Of a stretch of DNA of 64,000 nucleotides, positions 42,400 to 51,854 are shown piece by piece. The position numbers were made by a program, and so were the translations under genes. The stretch's first letter is position 1, and each line of letters opens with the position of its first letter. A model generated the notes under the pieces. It was given only the letters and a program-made list of their open reading frames with translations, did not search any database and was not told the DNA's origin. Source of the DNA: Rhodoferax sp. (GTDB lineage: Bacteria > Pseudomonadota > Gammaproteobacteria > Burkholderiales > Burkholderiaceae_C); the NCBI GenBank assembly GCA_029866205.1, contig JARWZT010000008.1, positions 310,001 to 374,000 of the forward strand. Direction: 5' to 3'.

Positions 42400-45300
42400 T
42401 CAGACAGACGCTTGCTCGGGCACCAGCACATGGGGGCGCTTGCGATAAGCGGCGTAGTACAGCGTAGGAATCACCACCAGCGTGAGCACGGTGGACACCG
42501 AGATGCCAAAGATCAGCGAGATCGCCAGTCCGTTGAAGATCGGGTCATCCAAGATGAAGAAAGCGCCCAGCATGGCGGCCAGACCGGTCAGCATGATGGG
42601 TTGGGCACGGGTAATGGCCGACTGCACCACGGCTTGTTTAAATGGCAGGCCCTGACGCACCAAAAGGTTGATGAAGTCCACCAGCAAAATCGAGTTGCGC
42701 ACAATGATGCCGGCCAATGCAATCATGCCGATCATGCTGGTGGCGGTGTACTGCGCGCCCATCAGTGCGTGGCCGGGCATGACGCCAATGATGGTGAGCG
42801 GAATGGGCGCCATGATGATCAGGGGCGTGAGGTACGAGCCAAACTGGGCCACCACCAGCAGATAAATCAACACCAAGCCCACCGCATAGGCGGCACCCAT
42901 GTCGCGGAAGGTCTCATAGGTCACCTGCGACTCGCCGTCCCACTTGAGCGAGTAGCCACGCAGCGGGTCACTGGGCTGCTTCACAAAAAACTCGGCCAGT
43001 GTGCCGCCGCCGGGCGTGGGAATGGCGGCAATCTGGCTGCGCATCTGGAACACGCCGTAGAGCGGGCTGTCGAGCGTGCCCGCCATGTCGGCAACCACCC
43101 TATTGAGGGGTAACAAGTCCTTGTGGTAGATCGGCTGCTCGCGCAGACTGTCGCTTACGGTGACCAGCTCACGAATCGGCACCAAGGCACCACTGGCAGA
43201 ACGCACGCGCAGGGATAGCAGGGTGTTCAGGTCACCATGGCTCTCGGGCGGCAGTTGCAGCACCACAGGCGCCGGGTACTTGCTGGCGTCGTGCAAATAG
43301 GTGGCAGATTCACCCGCCAAACCCGTGCGCAACGTGCTGACAATGGCTTGCTGCGGCACGCCTAAAAGAGAGGCTTTGCGGCGGTCCACCAGCAGAAGCT
43401 TGCGCGGGGCGCTGGCGATGCTGCTGTCGTCCACGTCCACGATGCCGGGGGTTTTCTCGAACACGGCGCGCACGGCTTGTGCCACTTCGCGCCGACCCGC
43501 CGCCTCGGGGCCATAAATCTCGGCCACGATGGGCGAGAGCACCGGCGGGCCGGGCGGCACTTCCACCACTTTGACATTGGCGCCATAGAGTTTGCCAATG
43601 CGCTGCAACTCAGGACGCACCTGGGTGGCAATGGCGTGACTTTGGGCCGCGCGGTCGTGCTTGTCCACCAGGTTGACCTGGATGTCGCCCACCTCGCCAC
43701 CCGCACGCAGGTAGTACTGGCGCACCAAGCCATTGAAGTTGATGGGCGCAGCCGTGCCGGCGTAGGCTTGGTAGTCGGTCACCTCGGGCACGGTGGCCAG
43801 ATGGGCACCCAGCGCGTGCAAGACGGTTGCGGTTTGCTCTAGCGGCGTGCCTGCAGGCATGTCCACCACCACCTGAAACTCGGACTTGTTGTCAAACGGC
43901 AGCATCTTGAGCAGCACCAAGCCCGTGGCGGGCAGCGCTACAGACACCGCAATCAGCACCGCCACGCCCAGACCCAGCAGGCCCCGATTGCGGCCACCGC
44001 GTTGCTCGTCGAGCAAGGGCTTGAACACACGCTCAAACAAGGGTGCGAGCTTGGCGCTGAGACCACTGTGGCTGTGCTCGGCGTGGGCGGCCGCACCGGG
44101 GGCGCTGGGCTTCATCCAGATGCGCGCCAGCCAAGGCGTAACGACAAAGGCAATCGCCAACGACAGGAGCATGCCCATGCTGGCGTTGATCGGAATCGGG
44201 CTCATGTACGGGCCCATCAGGCCGGACACAAAGGCCATGGGCAGCAGCGCGGCAATTACGGTGAGCGTGGCCAGAATGGTGGGGCCACCGACTTCGTCCA
44301 CCGCGCCGGGAATCAGTTGGGCCAGGGTTTTTTGCGGGTAGAGCTGCTGGTGCCGGTGGATGTTTTCCACCACCACAATGGCATCGTCCACCAGGATACC
44401 GATCGAGAAAATCAACGCAAACAGCGACACCCGGTTCAGGGTAAAGCCCCAAGCCCAAGAGGCGAACAGGGTCACGGTGAGTGTCAGCACCACGGCCACG
44501 CCCACGATCGCCGCCTCGCGCTTGCCCAAGGCCAGAAACACCAGCACCACCACAGAGGCAGTCGCAAACAGGAGCTTTTGAATCAGCTTTTGCGCCTTGG
44601 CGTTGGCCGACGCGCCGTAGTTGCGGGTCTCGGCCACTTGCACGTTGTCGGGCACTACGGTGTTGCGCAGCTGCTCGACGCGCGCCATGACGGCGTTGGC
44701 CACGTCAATCGCGTTTTCGCCCGGTTTTTTGGTAATGCTGAGCGTCACTGCCGGGTATTCCCCACCGCCGCTTTTGTCAGCCTGGCCATGCCAGACATAG
44801 CGCGCCGCAGGCAATGGGCCGTCTTTGACCACGGCCACGTCGCCCAGAAATACGGGTTTGCCATTGCGCACGCCCACCACCAGTTCGGCCACCTCTAGCG
44901 CATCGCGCAAATAGGGACCAGATTCCACCGCCACAGTTTGGTTACCGGCAATGAGTTCGCCCACGGGCAAGCCCAGGTTGGCCGACTGCAAAGCCACGCC
45001 AAGGTCTGCTGCAGTGACGCCCGAACCTGCCATGCGCGCGGGGTCCAGTGCGACCATCACGGCGCGTCCCGGACCGCCAATGGTTTGGACTTCGCGGGTG
45101 CCGGGCACGCGTTTGAGGTCCAACTCCATGCTGTGCGCCATGCGTTCCAGGTCAAAGGCGCCGGTGTCCGCGTCTTTGCTGAACAGGGTCAGGGTGACGA
45201 TGGGCACATCATCAATCCCCTTGGGTTTGATGATCGGTTCGAGCACGCCCAGATTTTTGGGCAGCCAGTCGGCGTTGGAGCGCAGCGTATCGTGCAGACG

Positions 45301-45645
45301 CACCAGCGCCTCGGTGCGTGGCACACCCACTTTGAATTGCACGGTAATCACCGCCAAGCCGGGGCGCGAAAGCGACATCACGTGCTCGGTGCCGGCCATT
45401 TGCGAGAGAACCTGCTCCGCCGGAATGGCCACCATCTGTTCCACATCGGCCACGCTAGCCCCCGGAAAAGGGATCAGCACGTTGGCCATGGTCACGTTGA
45501 TTTGCGGCTCTTCTTCGCGTGGCGTGACCAACACGGCAAACGCGCCCAGCAGTAAGGCCATCAGGGCCAGCAGCGGCGTAATGTGCGCGCGCTGGAACAG
45601 GGCCGCAATGCGACCCGACACGCCCAAGTGGTGAATGGACTTCAT
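42400..45645 (-). CDS. RND-family efflux transporter permease (HAE-type)
   Basis: This 1081-residue inner-membrane proton antiporter has two sets of membrane helices and two large periplasmic loops. It starts ALFQRAHITPLLALMALLLGAFAVLVTPREEEPQI. SIGILVDDAIVVVENIHRH and the equivalent second-half GIIVRNSILLVDFINL are RND signatures. The EEEPQI and PGASVADVEQMV motifs are typical of the divalent/drug HAE branch. ATG 45645 follows the adaptor stop after one base. Substrate unknown; charged AcrB-type residues in TM4 (DD) are present. Confidence 0.92.
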   Translation of the reverse strand: MKSIHHLGVSGRIAALFQRAHITPLLALMALLLGAFAVLVTPREEEPQINVTMANVLIPFPGASVADVEQMVAIPAEQVLSQMAGTEHVMSLSRPGLAVITVQFKVGVPRTEALVRLHDTLRSNADWLPKNLGVLEPIIKPKGIDDVPIVTLTLFSKDADTGAFDLERMAHSMELDLKRVPGTREVQTIGGPGRAVMVALDPARMAGSGVTAADLGVALQSANLGLPVGELIAGNQTVAVESGPYLRDALEVAELVVGVRNGKPVFLGDVAVVKDGPLPAARYVWHGQADKSGGGEYPAVTLSITKKPGENAIDVANAVMARVEQLRNTVVPDNVQVAETRNYGASANAKAQKLIQKLLFATASVVVLVFLALGKREAAIVGVAVVLTLTVTLFASWAWGFTLNRVSLFALIFSIGILVDDAIVVVENIHRHQQLYPQKTLAQLIPGAVDEVGGPTILATLTVIAALLPMAFVSGLMGPYMSPIPINASMGMLLSLAIAFVVTPWLARIWMKPSAPGAAAHAEHSHSGLSAKLAPLFERVFKPLLDEQRGGRNRGLLGLGVAVLIAVSVALPATGLVLLKMLPFDNKSEFQVVVDMPAGTPLEQTATVLHALGAHLATVPEVTDYQAYAGTAAPINFNGLVRQYYLRAGGEVGDIQVNLVDKHDRAAQSHAIATQVRPELQRIGKLYGANVKVVEVPPGPPVLSPIVAEIYGPEAAGRREVAQAVRAVFEKTPGIVDVDDSSIASAPRKLLLVDRRKASLLGVPQQAIVSTLRTGLAGESATYLHDASKYPAPVVLQLPPESHGDLNTLLSLRVRSASGALVPIRELVTVSDSLREQPIYHKDLLPLNRVVADMAGTLDSPLYGVFQMRSQIAAIPTPGGGTLAEFFVKQPSDPLRGYSLKWDGESQVTYETFRDMGAAYAVGLVLIYLLVVAQFGSYLTPLIIMAPIPLTIIGVMPGHALMGAQYTATSMIGMIALAGIIVRNSILLVDFINLLVRQGLPFKQAVVQSAITRAQPIMLTGLAAMLGAFFILDDPIFNGLAISLIFGISVSTVLTLVVIPTLYYAAYRKRPHVLVPEQASV

Positions 45646-45646
45646 A

Positions 45647-46705
45647 TCAGCGCACCTGTGCGGCAGCTTGGGGGTCGGTGGCAACCTTGTCGCCTGCACG
45701 CACACCACTCAAAACCTCCACCCGGTCACCCTGCACCCGACCCAGACGCACTTGGCGCAGTGCGGGTCGACCCTCGGCGTCCACGAGGTAAAGGGCAGTC
45801 AATTCGGCGCGTCGCACCACCGCTGTGACGGGTACAAAAAGCCGGTCAACCCCACCTGACGCACCGGTTACGGCGGGCAGCCAGACGCGGGCAAACATTC
45901 CGGGTGCCACGCCGCTGAGCGCTGGCAACTTGAAGCGTACCTGCACACTGTGCGTAGCGGCGTCCACCAAGGGCAGCACGCTGGCACCGCTGGCGCTCAT
46001 CAGACCGGTGCTGCCACTCCAACCGGGCAGCTCAAACTGGAGCTTTTCCAGGCTGGCGGGTACGGCGCTTTGGGCCACACTGGCCGTCACGCGCAAGCTC
46101 GACGGGTCGTGCAGGGTAAGCAAGGGGCGACCGGGCATGGCCATGTCGCCCACGGCCACCGGAACATCGCTCACCACGCCTGCAAAAGGCGCTTGGATCA
46201 CAAAAAAGCGCTGCTGAGTTTGCGCCGCTTCAGACTGCGCTTGCAGCGCCTTGACCTGCGCCTGCGCCGCATCAAACTGGGATTGGGAGCGCTCAAGGGC
46301 CGCCTGGCTGATGTACTGTTTTTGCAGCAACTGCTGCTGGCGCTCAAAGTCTTTACCCGCCACCGCCAAGGCCGCCCGTGCGGCGTCGACCTGGGCAGCG
46401 CTGGCCTGGGCGTTTTGGCCAGCGGCGCGCGCGTCTATGCGCGCCAGTTCTTGCCCGGCCCGGACGGAGTCGCCCACTTTGACCGACAAGGACACGATCG
46501 ACCCAGCCACCTGCGCCGCCAATGTGGCCTGACGGACCGGCTCAACCACGCCATCGAAGCTTTGCAAATCTGCGCGCTGACTGGCACCGCCCTGCACTTG
46601 CGCTGTGGCCAATGCCGCGCCTGCCGACCAAGCGGACAGCGGCGCCAGCAAGCTCGTCGCGCAAAGCAGCGCGGCAGCACAGGGGATTTTCCAAGTGGGG
46701 GTCAT
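45647..46705 (-). CDS. RND efflux periplasmic adaptor (membrane fusion protein)
   Basis: This 352-residue protein has a signal peptide (from MTPTWKIPCAAALLCATSLLAPLSAWSA). The lipoyl/barrel halves read GVVEPVRQATLAAQVAGSIVSL and QAPFAGVVSDVPVAVGDM, flanking a coiled-coil hairpin (about residues 85-165, AALERSQSQFDAAQAQVKALQAQSEAAQ). It bridges the pump and TolC. ATG 46705 is preferred over 46741 because the signal peptide then starts normally. First gene of the operon, divergent from arsR. Confidence 0.9.
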   Translation of the reverse strand: MTPTWKIPCAAALLCATSLLAPLSAWSAGAALATAQVQGGASQRADLQSFDGVVEPVRQATLAAQVAGSIVSLSVKVGDSVRAGQELARIDARAAGQNAQASAAQVDAARAALAVAGKDFERQQQLLQKQYISQAALERSQSQFDAAQAQVKALQAQSEAAQTQQRFFVIQAPFAGVVSDVPVAVGDMAMPGRPLLTLHDPSSLRVTASVAQSAVPASLEKLQFELPGWSGSTGLMSASGASVLPLVDAATHSVQVRFKLPALSGVAPGMFARVWLPAVTGASGGVDRLFVPVTAVVRRAELTALYLVDAEGRPALRQVRLGRVQGDRVEVLSGVRAGDKVATDPQAAAQVR

Positions 46706-46754
46706 GGCGCGGTCCTGGGTACGTTGAATGCGAGTGGTCATTTGTATATTTAAC

Positions 46755-46768
46755 TAATTACGTAATTA
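46755..46768. promoter_or_regulatory. Perfect 14-bp palindrome TAATTACGTAATTA (ArsR-type operator)
   Basis: This AT-rich perfect palindrome lies midway in the 147-base gap between the adaptor and arsR starts. It is of the size and composition bound by ArsR/BigR-type winged-helix dimers. It probably represses both directions. Confidence 0.6.
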
Positions 46769-46852
46769 ATCAAATAATACACTAAAATCTGTTCAGTGCT
46801 CTGCGTCATGTCAAACGCCGCTCTCAAACCCTAAGATTCAGGATGCCCGACC

Positions 46853-47191
46853 ATGGAAAACCTGCCCCCCGAAGCCTTGCAAGACGTGGCCAGCTACTTT
46901 CAGGCCCTGTCGGAGCCCACGCGGCTGCAAATCCTGAACATCCTGCGCGAAGGCGAGCGCAACGTCGGTGAGCTGGCGCAAATGTGCGGCTCCACGGCGG
47001 CCAATATTTCGCGTCACCTCAGCCTGCTGACCAAGCACGGCATGGTGCGCCGCGAAAGCCGGGGTACCAGTGCCTATTACTGCATTGCCGACGAAGCGGT
47101 CTATGCGCTGTGCGATTTGGTCTGCGGCAATATTGCGCGCCAAATGGAGCGCGCCAACAAAACACGCCAGGCCTTTACCCTGACGCCCTGA
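46853..47191 (+). CDS. ArsR/SmtB-family regulator with four cysteines (BigR/SqrR-like candidate)
   Basis: This 112-residue winged-helix repressor has SEPTRLQILNILREGERNVGELAQMCGSTAANISRHLSLLTKHGMVRRES as its DNA-binding part. Cysteines occur at 45, 77, 87 and 91. One pair could act as a thiol/persulfide switch as in BigR/SqrR, or coordinate a metal; sequence cannot decide. The location opposite an efflux operon containing trxC and DUF2892 favours redox or sulfur sensing. The hyi gene follows after 27 bases and may be read through. Confidence 0.88.
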   Translation: MENLPPEALQDVASYFQALSEPTRLQILNILREGERNVGELAQMCGSTAANISRHLSLLTKHGMVRRESRGTSAYYCIADEAVYALCDLVCGNIARQMERANKTRQAFTLTP

Positions 47192-47218
47192 GCTTTCTCA
47201 ACCCAACCGCCAGACGCC

Positions 47219-48031
47219 ATGCCCCGCTTTGCCGCCAATCTTTCGATGCTCTACAACGAGCACGCCTTTCTGGACCGCTTTGCCGCCGCTGCCGCCGACG
47301 GTTTTGGTGCCGTGGAATACCTGTTTCCCTATGCGTTTGAGGCCCGGGCGTTGCAAAGCCGCCTGCAAGACCACGGCTTGCAACAAGTGCTGTTCAACGC
47401 GCCGCCCGGCGACTGGGACGCGGGCGAGCGCGGCCTGGCCTGCCTGCCTGGCCGCGAGGCAGAGTTCCGGGCTGGTTTTGACCGCGCGCTGGAGTACGCA
47501 CACGTTTTGGCCTGCCCGCGCATCCACGTCATGGCCGGTATTGCGCCACCCGGTGCCGATCCCGCAGCCCTTCAAGCTACCTACCGCGCCAACTTGGCTT
47601 GGGCTGCAGACCAAGCCAGCAGCATGGGCTGCGACGTGCTGATCGAGCCCATCAATACGCGCGATATGCCGGGCTTTTTTCTTAACCACCAGGAAGCCGC
47701 GCACGCGCTGGTGCAAGAGATTGGCGCGCCTCACCTCAAAGTGCAGTTTGACCTGTACCACTGCCAAATCATGGAGGGTGACGTGGCCACCAAGCTGCGC
47801 CATTACCTGCCCACCGGCCGCGTGGGCCACATCCAGATCGCCGGCGTGCCCGAACGCCATGAACCCAACGTGGGCGAGCTGAACTATGGCTACTTGTTTG
47901 ACGTGATCGACGCGGTATCGGCCCAATGCGGCTGGAACGGCTGGGTCGGCTGCGAATACCGCCCCGCCCTGGGAGCCGTGGCGGGCGCTACGACCGCAGG
48001 GCTGGGCTGGCGCGGCGCGGGCCCCGACTAA
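47219..48031 (+). CDS. hyi: Hydroxypyruvate isomerase
   Basis: This 270-residue TIM-barrel protein is of the Hyi/OtnI type. [20 protein letters not shown] opens the family. [15 protein letters not shown] carries a metal-binding Glu, [15 protein letters not shown] the next Asp, and VGCEYRP the last Glu. The enzyme interconverts hydroxypyruvate and tartronate semialdehyde, connecting glyoxylate to glycerate. That would suit disposal of glyoxylate from ureide breakdown, although the genes are far apart. It overlaps fhs tail-to-tail by four bases. Confidence 0.88.
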   Translation: MPRFAANLSMLYNEHAFLDRFAAAAADGFGAVEYLFPYAFEARALQSRLQDHGLQQVLFNAPPGDWDAGERGLACLPGREAEFRAGFDRALEYAHVLACPRIHVMAGIAPPGADPAALQATYRANLAWAADQASSMGCDVLIEPINTRDMPGFFLNHQEAAHALVQEIGAPHLKVQFDLYHCQIMEGDVATKLRHYLPTGRVGHIQIAGVPERHEPNVGELNYGYLFDVIDAVSAQCGWNGWVGCEYRPALGAVAGATTAGLGWRGAGPD

Positions 48032-49701
48032 AAAAGGCCGACCACTTTGCCTTGGGCGTCAATGTCGATGTGTTCGGACGAAGGCACCTTGGGCAAACCC
48101 GGCATGGTCATGATGTCGCCGCAAACCATGACCACAAACTCGGCCCCGGCCGCCAGGCGCACTTCGCGAACATTGACCCCATGGCCGCTGGGTGCGCCGC
48201 GGCGTGTAGGGTCGGTGGAGAAAGAATACTGCGTCTTGGCCACACACACCGGATAGTGGCCATAGCCAGAGTCTTGCAGGCGTTGGATTTCGGCGCGCAC
48301 TTTGGAGTCGGCCGTAATGTCATCGGCGCCATAGATCTTGGTCGCCACCGCTTTCATCTTGTCCCACAAAGGCAGGGCGTCGTCGTAGACAAAGCGAAAG
48401 CCATCGTCCTTTTTGGACGCCAGTTCCACCACCGCATGGGCCACCGCCTCGGCACCTGCACCACCGTCGGCCCAATGGCGGGCTGACAGGACCGGCACCT
48501 GCAAATGTGCCAGTTTGGTTTGCAACAGTTCCAGTTCAGCGGCGGTATCAAAGGTGAAGTGGTTCATGGACACCACGCAGGGCAAGCCGTAGTGGTTGCG
48601 CACGTTGTTCACGTGACGCTCCAGATTGGCTATCCCTTTTTCAAGGGCACTCAGGTTTTCCTGGTTGACCTCCTTAAGGTCGCAGCCTCCGTGGTACTTG
48701 AGCGCCCGAATGGTGCCCACCAGCACCACGGCCGAGGGCCGCAGTCCCGACTTTCGGCACTTGATGTCGACAAACTTTTCGGCGCCCAGGTCGGCACCAA
48801 AACCCGCCTCGGTGACCACGTAGTCAGCCAGCTTGAGCGCCATCTTGGTGGCCAGCACCGAGTTGCAGCCATGCGCGATGTTGGCAAACGGGCCGCCATG
48901 AATGAAGGCCGGGTTGTTCTCCAGGGTTTGCACCAGATTGGGTTTGAGCGCTTCGCGCAGCAGGACCGTCATGGCACCGTGGGCATTGAGATCACGCGCG
49001 CACACCGGCCTGAGGCTGGTGGTGTAGCCGATCACGATGTTGCCCAAGCGCTCTTTGAGGTCGGCAAGGCTAGTGGCCAGACAAAAAATAGCCATGACCT
49101 CCGACGCCACCACAATGTCAAAACCATCCTGGCGGGGATAGCCATTTCCGGGGCCGCCCAACGAACACGTGATATCTCGTAGCGCACGGTCGTTCATGTC
49201 CATCACCCGCTTCCAGGTAATGCGCCGCACGTCAATGCCCAGTGCGTTGCCGTGGTGAATGTGGTTATCGATCAGCGCGGCCAGCAGGTTGTTGGCGAGC
49301 GCAATGGCGTTGAAGTCGCCGGTGAAGTGCAAGTTGATGTCTTCCATGGGAACCACCTGTGCACGGCCGCCACCCGCAGCGCCGCCCTTCATGCCAAATA
49401 CGGGCCCCAAACTGGGCTCGCGCAGGCAGATGATGGTCTTCTTGCCGATGCGATTGAGTGCATCGCCCAAGCCCACGGTGGTGGTGGTCTTGCCCTCGCC
49501 CGCCGGGGTGGGGCTGATGGCAGACACCAAAATCAATTTACCGTCGGGGCGGTCAGCCAGGCTGTTGACATAGTCCAGCGAGATCTTGGCTTTGTAGCGG
49601 CCGTACATGTCAACCGCGTCATCAGGAATACCCAGCCCTTGCGAAATCTGGCTGATAGGCAACATGTGGGCCGCTTGGGCAATTTCGATGTCTGAAAGCA
49701 C
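48028..49701 (-). CDS. fhs: Formate-tetrahydrofolate ligase
   Basis: This 557-residue ATP-dependent enzyme loads formate onto tetrahydrofolate to give 10-formyl-THF. The P-loop [19 protein letters not shown] lies near residues 65-83. [23 protein letters not shown] and the folate region [19 protein letters not shown] are invariant blocks. Length is the family standard. ygfA follows 68 bases downstream on the same strand, giving a small one-carbon unit. C-P lyase and purine breakdown elsewhere in the window can release formate or one-carbon units, but the link is speculative. Confidence 0.96.
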   Translation of the reverse strand: MLSDIEIAQAAHMLPISQISQGLGIPDDAVDMYGRYKAKISLDYVNSLADRPDGKLILVSAISPTPAGEGKTTTTVGLGDALNRIGKKTIICLREPSLGPVFGMKGGAAGGGRAQVVPMEDINLHFTGDFNAIALANNLLAALIDNHIHHGNALGIDVRRITWKRVMDMNDRALRDITCSLGGPGNGYPRQDGFDIVVASEVMAIFCLATSLADLKERLGNIVIGYTTSLRPVCARDLNAHGAMTVLLREALKPNLVQTLENNPAFIHGGPFANIAHGCNSVLATKMALKLADYVVTEAGFGADLGAEKFVDIKCRKSGLRPSAVVLVGTIRALKYHGGCDLKEVNQENLSALEKGIANLERHVNNVRNHYGLPCVVSMNHFTFDTAAELELLQTKLAHLQVPVLSARHWADGGAGAEAVAHAVVELASKKDDGFRFVYDDALPLWDKMKAVATKIYGADDITADSKVRAEIQRLQDSGYGHYPVCVAKTQYSFSTDPTRRGAPSGHGVNVREVRLAAGAEFVVMVCGDIMTMPGLPKVPSSEHIDIDAQGKVVGLF

Positions 49702-49769
49702 GTGGTTCTCCTGTTGAAGTGATAACGACCTGAATCAAAAATCCAAATTCTTGAGCCACGGGCAAGCCG

Positions 49770-50447
49770 CTACGGCGCGCGGGTTTGCGGCCGTGGCAGA
49801 CCTCGGGCGCGCGCCAGTGCCTGCAGCTTGGCCGCAGCTTGCCCCACGTCCAGGCGCTGCAGGGCTCCACCCTCCGGGCCCTGAACACCTGTTTCGGTGA
49901 CCACCACGTCCATCAATATGTCGTGGTCTTGCGGATGCGTGGTGGGCACGCGTGAGAGTTCAAAAGCCGTAGCGATGGTGACAGGGGGTGGCGCAATGGC
50001 CGCCAGGGTGCGGTCAAAAAAACCACCGCCATAGCCCAGGCGGTCGCCCGCAGCGCCAATTCCTATCGGCGGCACCAGCAGCACATCGGGCACCAGCGCC
50101 TCGGTGTTCACCGGCACCGGAATGTCGTACACGCCCGCAGCCATTGCCACCCCAGGCCACCAGGCCCGAAACTCCAAGGGTTGACCACGGGCCACCACCA
50201 CCGGCAAGGCCAGCTGCACCCCACGCGCGTGCAGCCAGGTGGCAAAGGGACGGGCGTCAAATTCCGCCTGGTAAGGCCAGCAAAATCCGACCACCCAAGG
50301 AGCCTCCAGCCCAAAGGCCTCGCGCAGCGTGGCCTCTATTGCGGCACTCCAGCGCGCATGGTCGGTGGCGCTGGCCGCGCAGCGCTGGGCCAGCAGCGTG
50401 CTGCGCTGGGTTTTGCGCCACAGGGCAAGCTCTGGGGTCAAGGACAT
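49770..50447 (-). CDS. ygfA: 5-formyltetrahydrofolate cyclo-ligase
   Basis: This 225-residue enzyme converts 5-formyl-THF to 5,10-methenyl-THF using ATP. LALWRKTQRSTLLAQR is the N-terminal signature and RLGYGGGFFDRTLA the ATP/metal motif. VPPIGIGAAGDRLGYGG spans the active-site loop. The ATG at 50445-50447 is chosen over an in-frame start at 50480. The gap 50448-50560 contains an imperfect hairpin (GGTG/CACC inside CGCTT/AAGCG). 6S RNA often precedes this gene in other bacteria, but I cannot support one here. Confidence 0.9.
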   Translation of the reverse strand: MSLTPELALWRKTQRSTLLAQRCAASATDHARWSAAIEATLREAFGLEAPWVVGFCWPYQAEFDARPFATWLHARGVQLALPVVVARGQPLEFRAWWPGVAMAAGVYDIPVPVNTEALVPDVLLVPPIGIGAAGDRLGYGGGFFDRTLAAIAPPPVTIATAFELSRVPTTHPQDHDILMDVVVTETGVQGPEGGALQRLDVGQAAAKLQALARARGLPRPQTRAP

Positions 50448-50560
50448 AAAGGCAGTGCCTTTCGCAGCTGAATTGCCCACTATGGTGCACGTGAACGCAG
50501 CGCTTCGGTGAGCGGGTAAACACCAGTAAGCGACCGCTTTGGCCCGGCGGCGCGGGCAAG

Positions 50561-51793
50561 CTAGCCGAAGCGGCCGGGCGCAAAAGGCGTCAAGTCCAGT
50601 CCTGGCGTGCGCCCGCCCACCAAATCGGCCACGAGGCTGCCGGTGACGCCCCCCAAAGTCAGGCCAATGTGCTGGTGACCAAAGGCATAGACCACCCGCT
50701 GCGAGGCGCGCGAGTGCCCGATCACCGGCAGCCCATCGGGCAATGTGGGCCGAAAACCCAGCCAGGGTTCGGTGGCCGCAGGCAGCCCCGGCAAGGCGCG
50801 CTGCGAGGAATGTTCGAGCAGCTTGAGCAATCCGGCGTGTTTATCGGGCTTGAGGCCGGCCAGTTCCACACTGCCCGCCACGCGGATACCGCGCGCCATG
50901 GGCGTCATGTAAAACCCCCTTTCAGCCCACCCTACCGGGCGCTGTATCAGCGCGCTGGTGTTCGGGTAGAGCAAGTGGTAGCCGCGCTCGGTGTCCAGGG
51001 GAATGGCATCGCCGCATTGAGCGGCCAGCGCCCGGGAATAAGCGCCTGCGCACAGCGCCACTTGGTCAAAACGCTGCGTGCCGTCGGTGCAGTCCACCAC
51101 GACCTCGCGGGGGCCCGGCCGCAAATGGGTGACCGCACTTTGCACCACGCGCAGCCCCCGCCCCTGCAAATCGGTTTGCAAGGTTTGCAAAAAGCCGCCG
51201 GGGTCCGACAAATACCAGGATCCACGGAACAAGACACCGCGCTCGAAAATAGGGCTCAAATTAGGCTCCAGCGCCTGTACCTGGTCACGCTCCAGCACGT
51301 CCAGCACCACGCCCAGCGTCTGGCGCAGCGCCAGGTCGGCCTGCGACTGTGCAAAAGCCCGGCTGCTGGAATACAAGTAAAGGCACTCACGCGGGCGCAC
51401 AAACTGCGCCAGGCCCGGCGCCTGCAACATGGCGTCGTAACCCGCCTGCGCGCGCGCCAGCAACTGCGCCAGCGCCCGGGAGGTGTGTTGCGAACGCGCC
51501 GCCGTGGAATGCAACAAAAAGCGTGCAAGCCAAGGCGCAAGCTGCGGCAGGTAAGCCAGACGCAAGCGAAACGGACTGCGCGCGTCCAGCAAAAAGTGCG
51601 GAATGTCGCGAAACACCGAGGGGTTGTTGACCGGAATGCAGGCATAGGTGGCAAAGGTGCCGGCATTGCCAAAAGAGGCGCCACCAGCGGCGCCCACAGG
51701 GTCATACAAAGTGACGGTGTGGCCATCGCGCATCAAATGCCAGGCGGTGGACAAACCCACAAAACCGGCGCCAATGACTGCTGTCTGTGCCAT
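50561..51793 (-). CDS. FAD-dependent D-amino-acid dehydrogenase-like oxidoreductase
   Basis: This 410-residue DAO-fold flavoprotein resembles DadA. The FAD motif VIGAGFVGLSTAWHLMRDG is at residues 5-23. GGASFGNAGTFATYACIPVNNP matches the DadA-type N-terminal block. VGWAERGFYMTPMARGIRVAG and RPTLPDGLPVIG lie near the C-terminus. It would feed electrons from amino-acid deamination to the respiratory chain at the membrane. Substrate chirality is not readable from sequence. It is 113 bases upstream of ygfA and may be co-transcribed. Confidence 0.85.
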   Translation of the reverse strand: MAQTAVIGAGFVGLSTAWHLMRDGHTVTLYDPVGAAGGASFGNAGTFATYACIPVNNPSVFRDIPHFLLDARSPFRLRLAYLPQLAPWLARFLLHSTAARSQHTSRALAQLLARAQAGYDAMLQAPGLAQFVRPRECLYLYSSSRAFAQSQADLALRQTLGVVLDVLERDQVQALEPNLSPIFERGVLFRGSWYLSDPGGFLQTLQTDLQGRGLRVVQSAVTHLRPGPREVVVDCTDGTQRFDQVALCAGAYSRALAAQCGDAIPLDTERGYHLLYPNTSALIQRPVGWAERGFYMTPMARGIRVAGSVELAGLKPDKHAGLLKLLEHSSQRALPGLPAATEPWLGFRPTLPDGLPVIGHSRASQRVVYAFGHQHIGLTLGGVTGSLVADLVGGRTPGLDLTPFAPGRFG

Positions 51794-51854
51794 GGATGAA
51801 AAGCCTCGCTCTTATTTGCTGTGGTTTGCCGGGTTGTTGCCGCACCAACAGGGG

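Noticed and set aside
45709-46852. Arsenic or metal resistance operon, suggested by the ArsR gene
   Set aside because: No arsB, arsC or metal-transport gene is present; the pump is HAE-like and the operon includes trxC and DUF2892.
50448-50560. Possible 6S RNA upstream of ygfA
   Set aside because: The gap is only 113 bases and shows a hairpin but no long closing stem with central bubble that I could identify.
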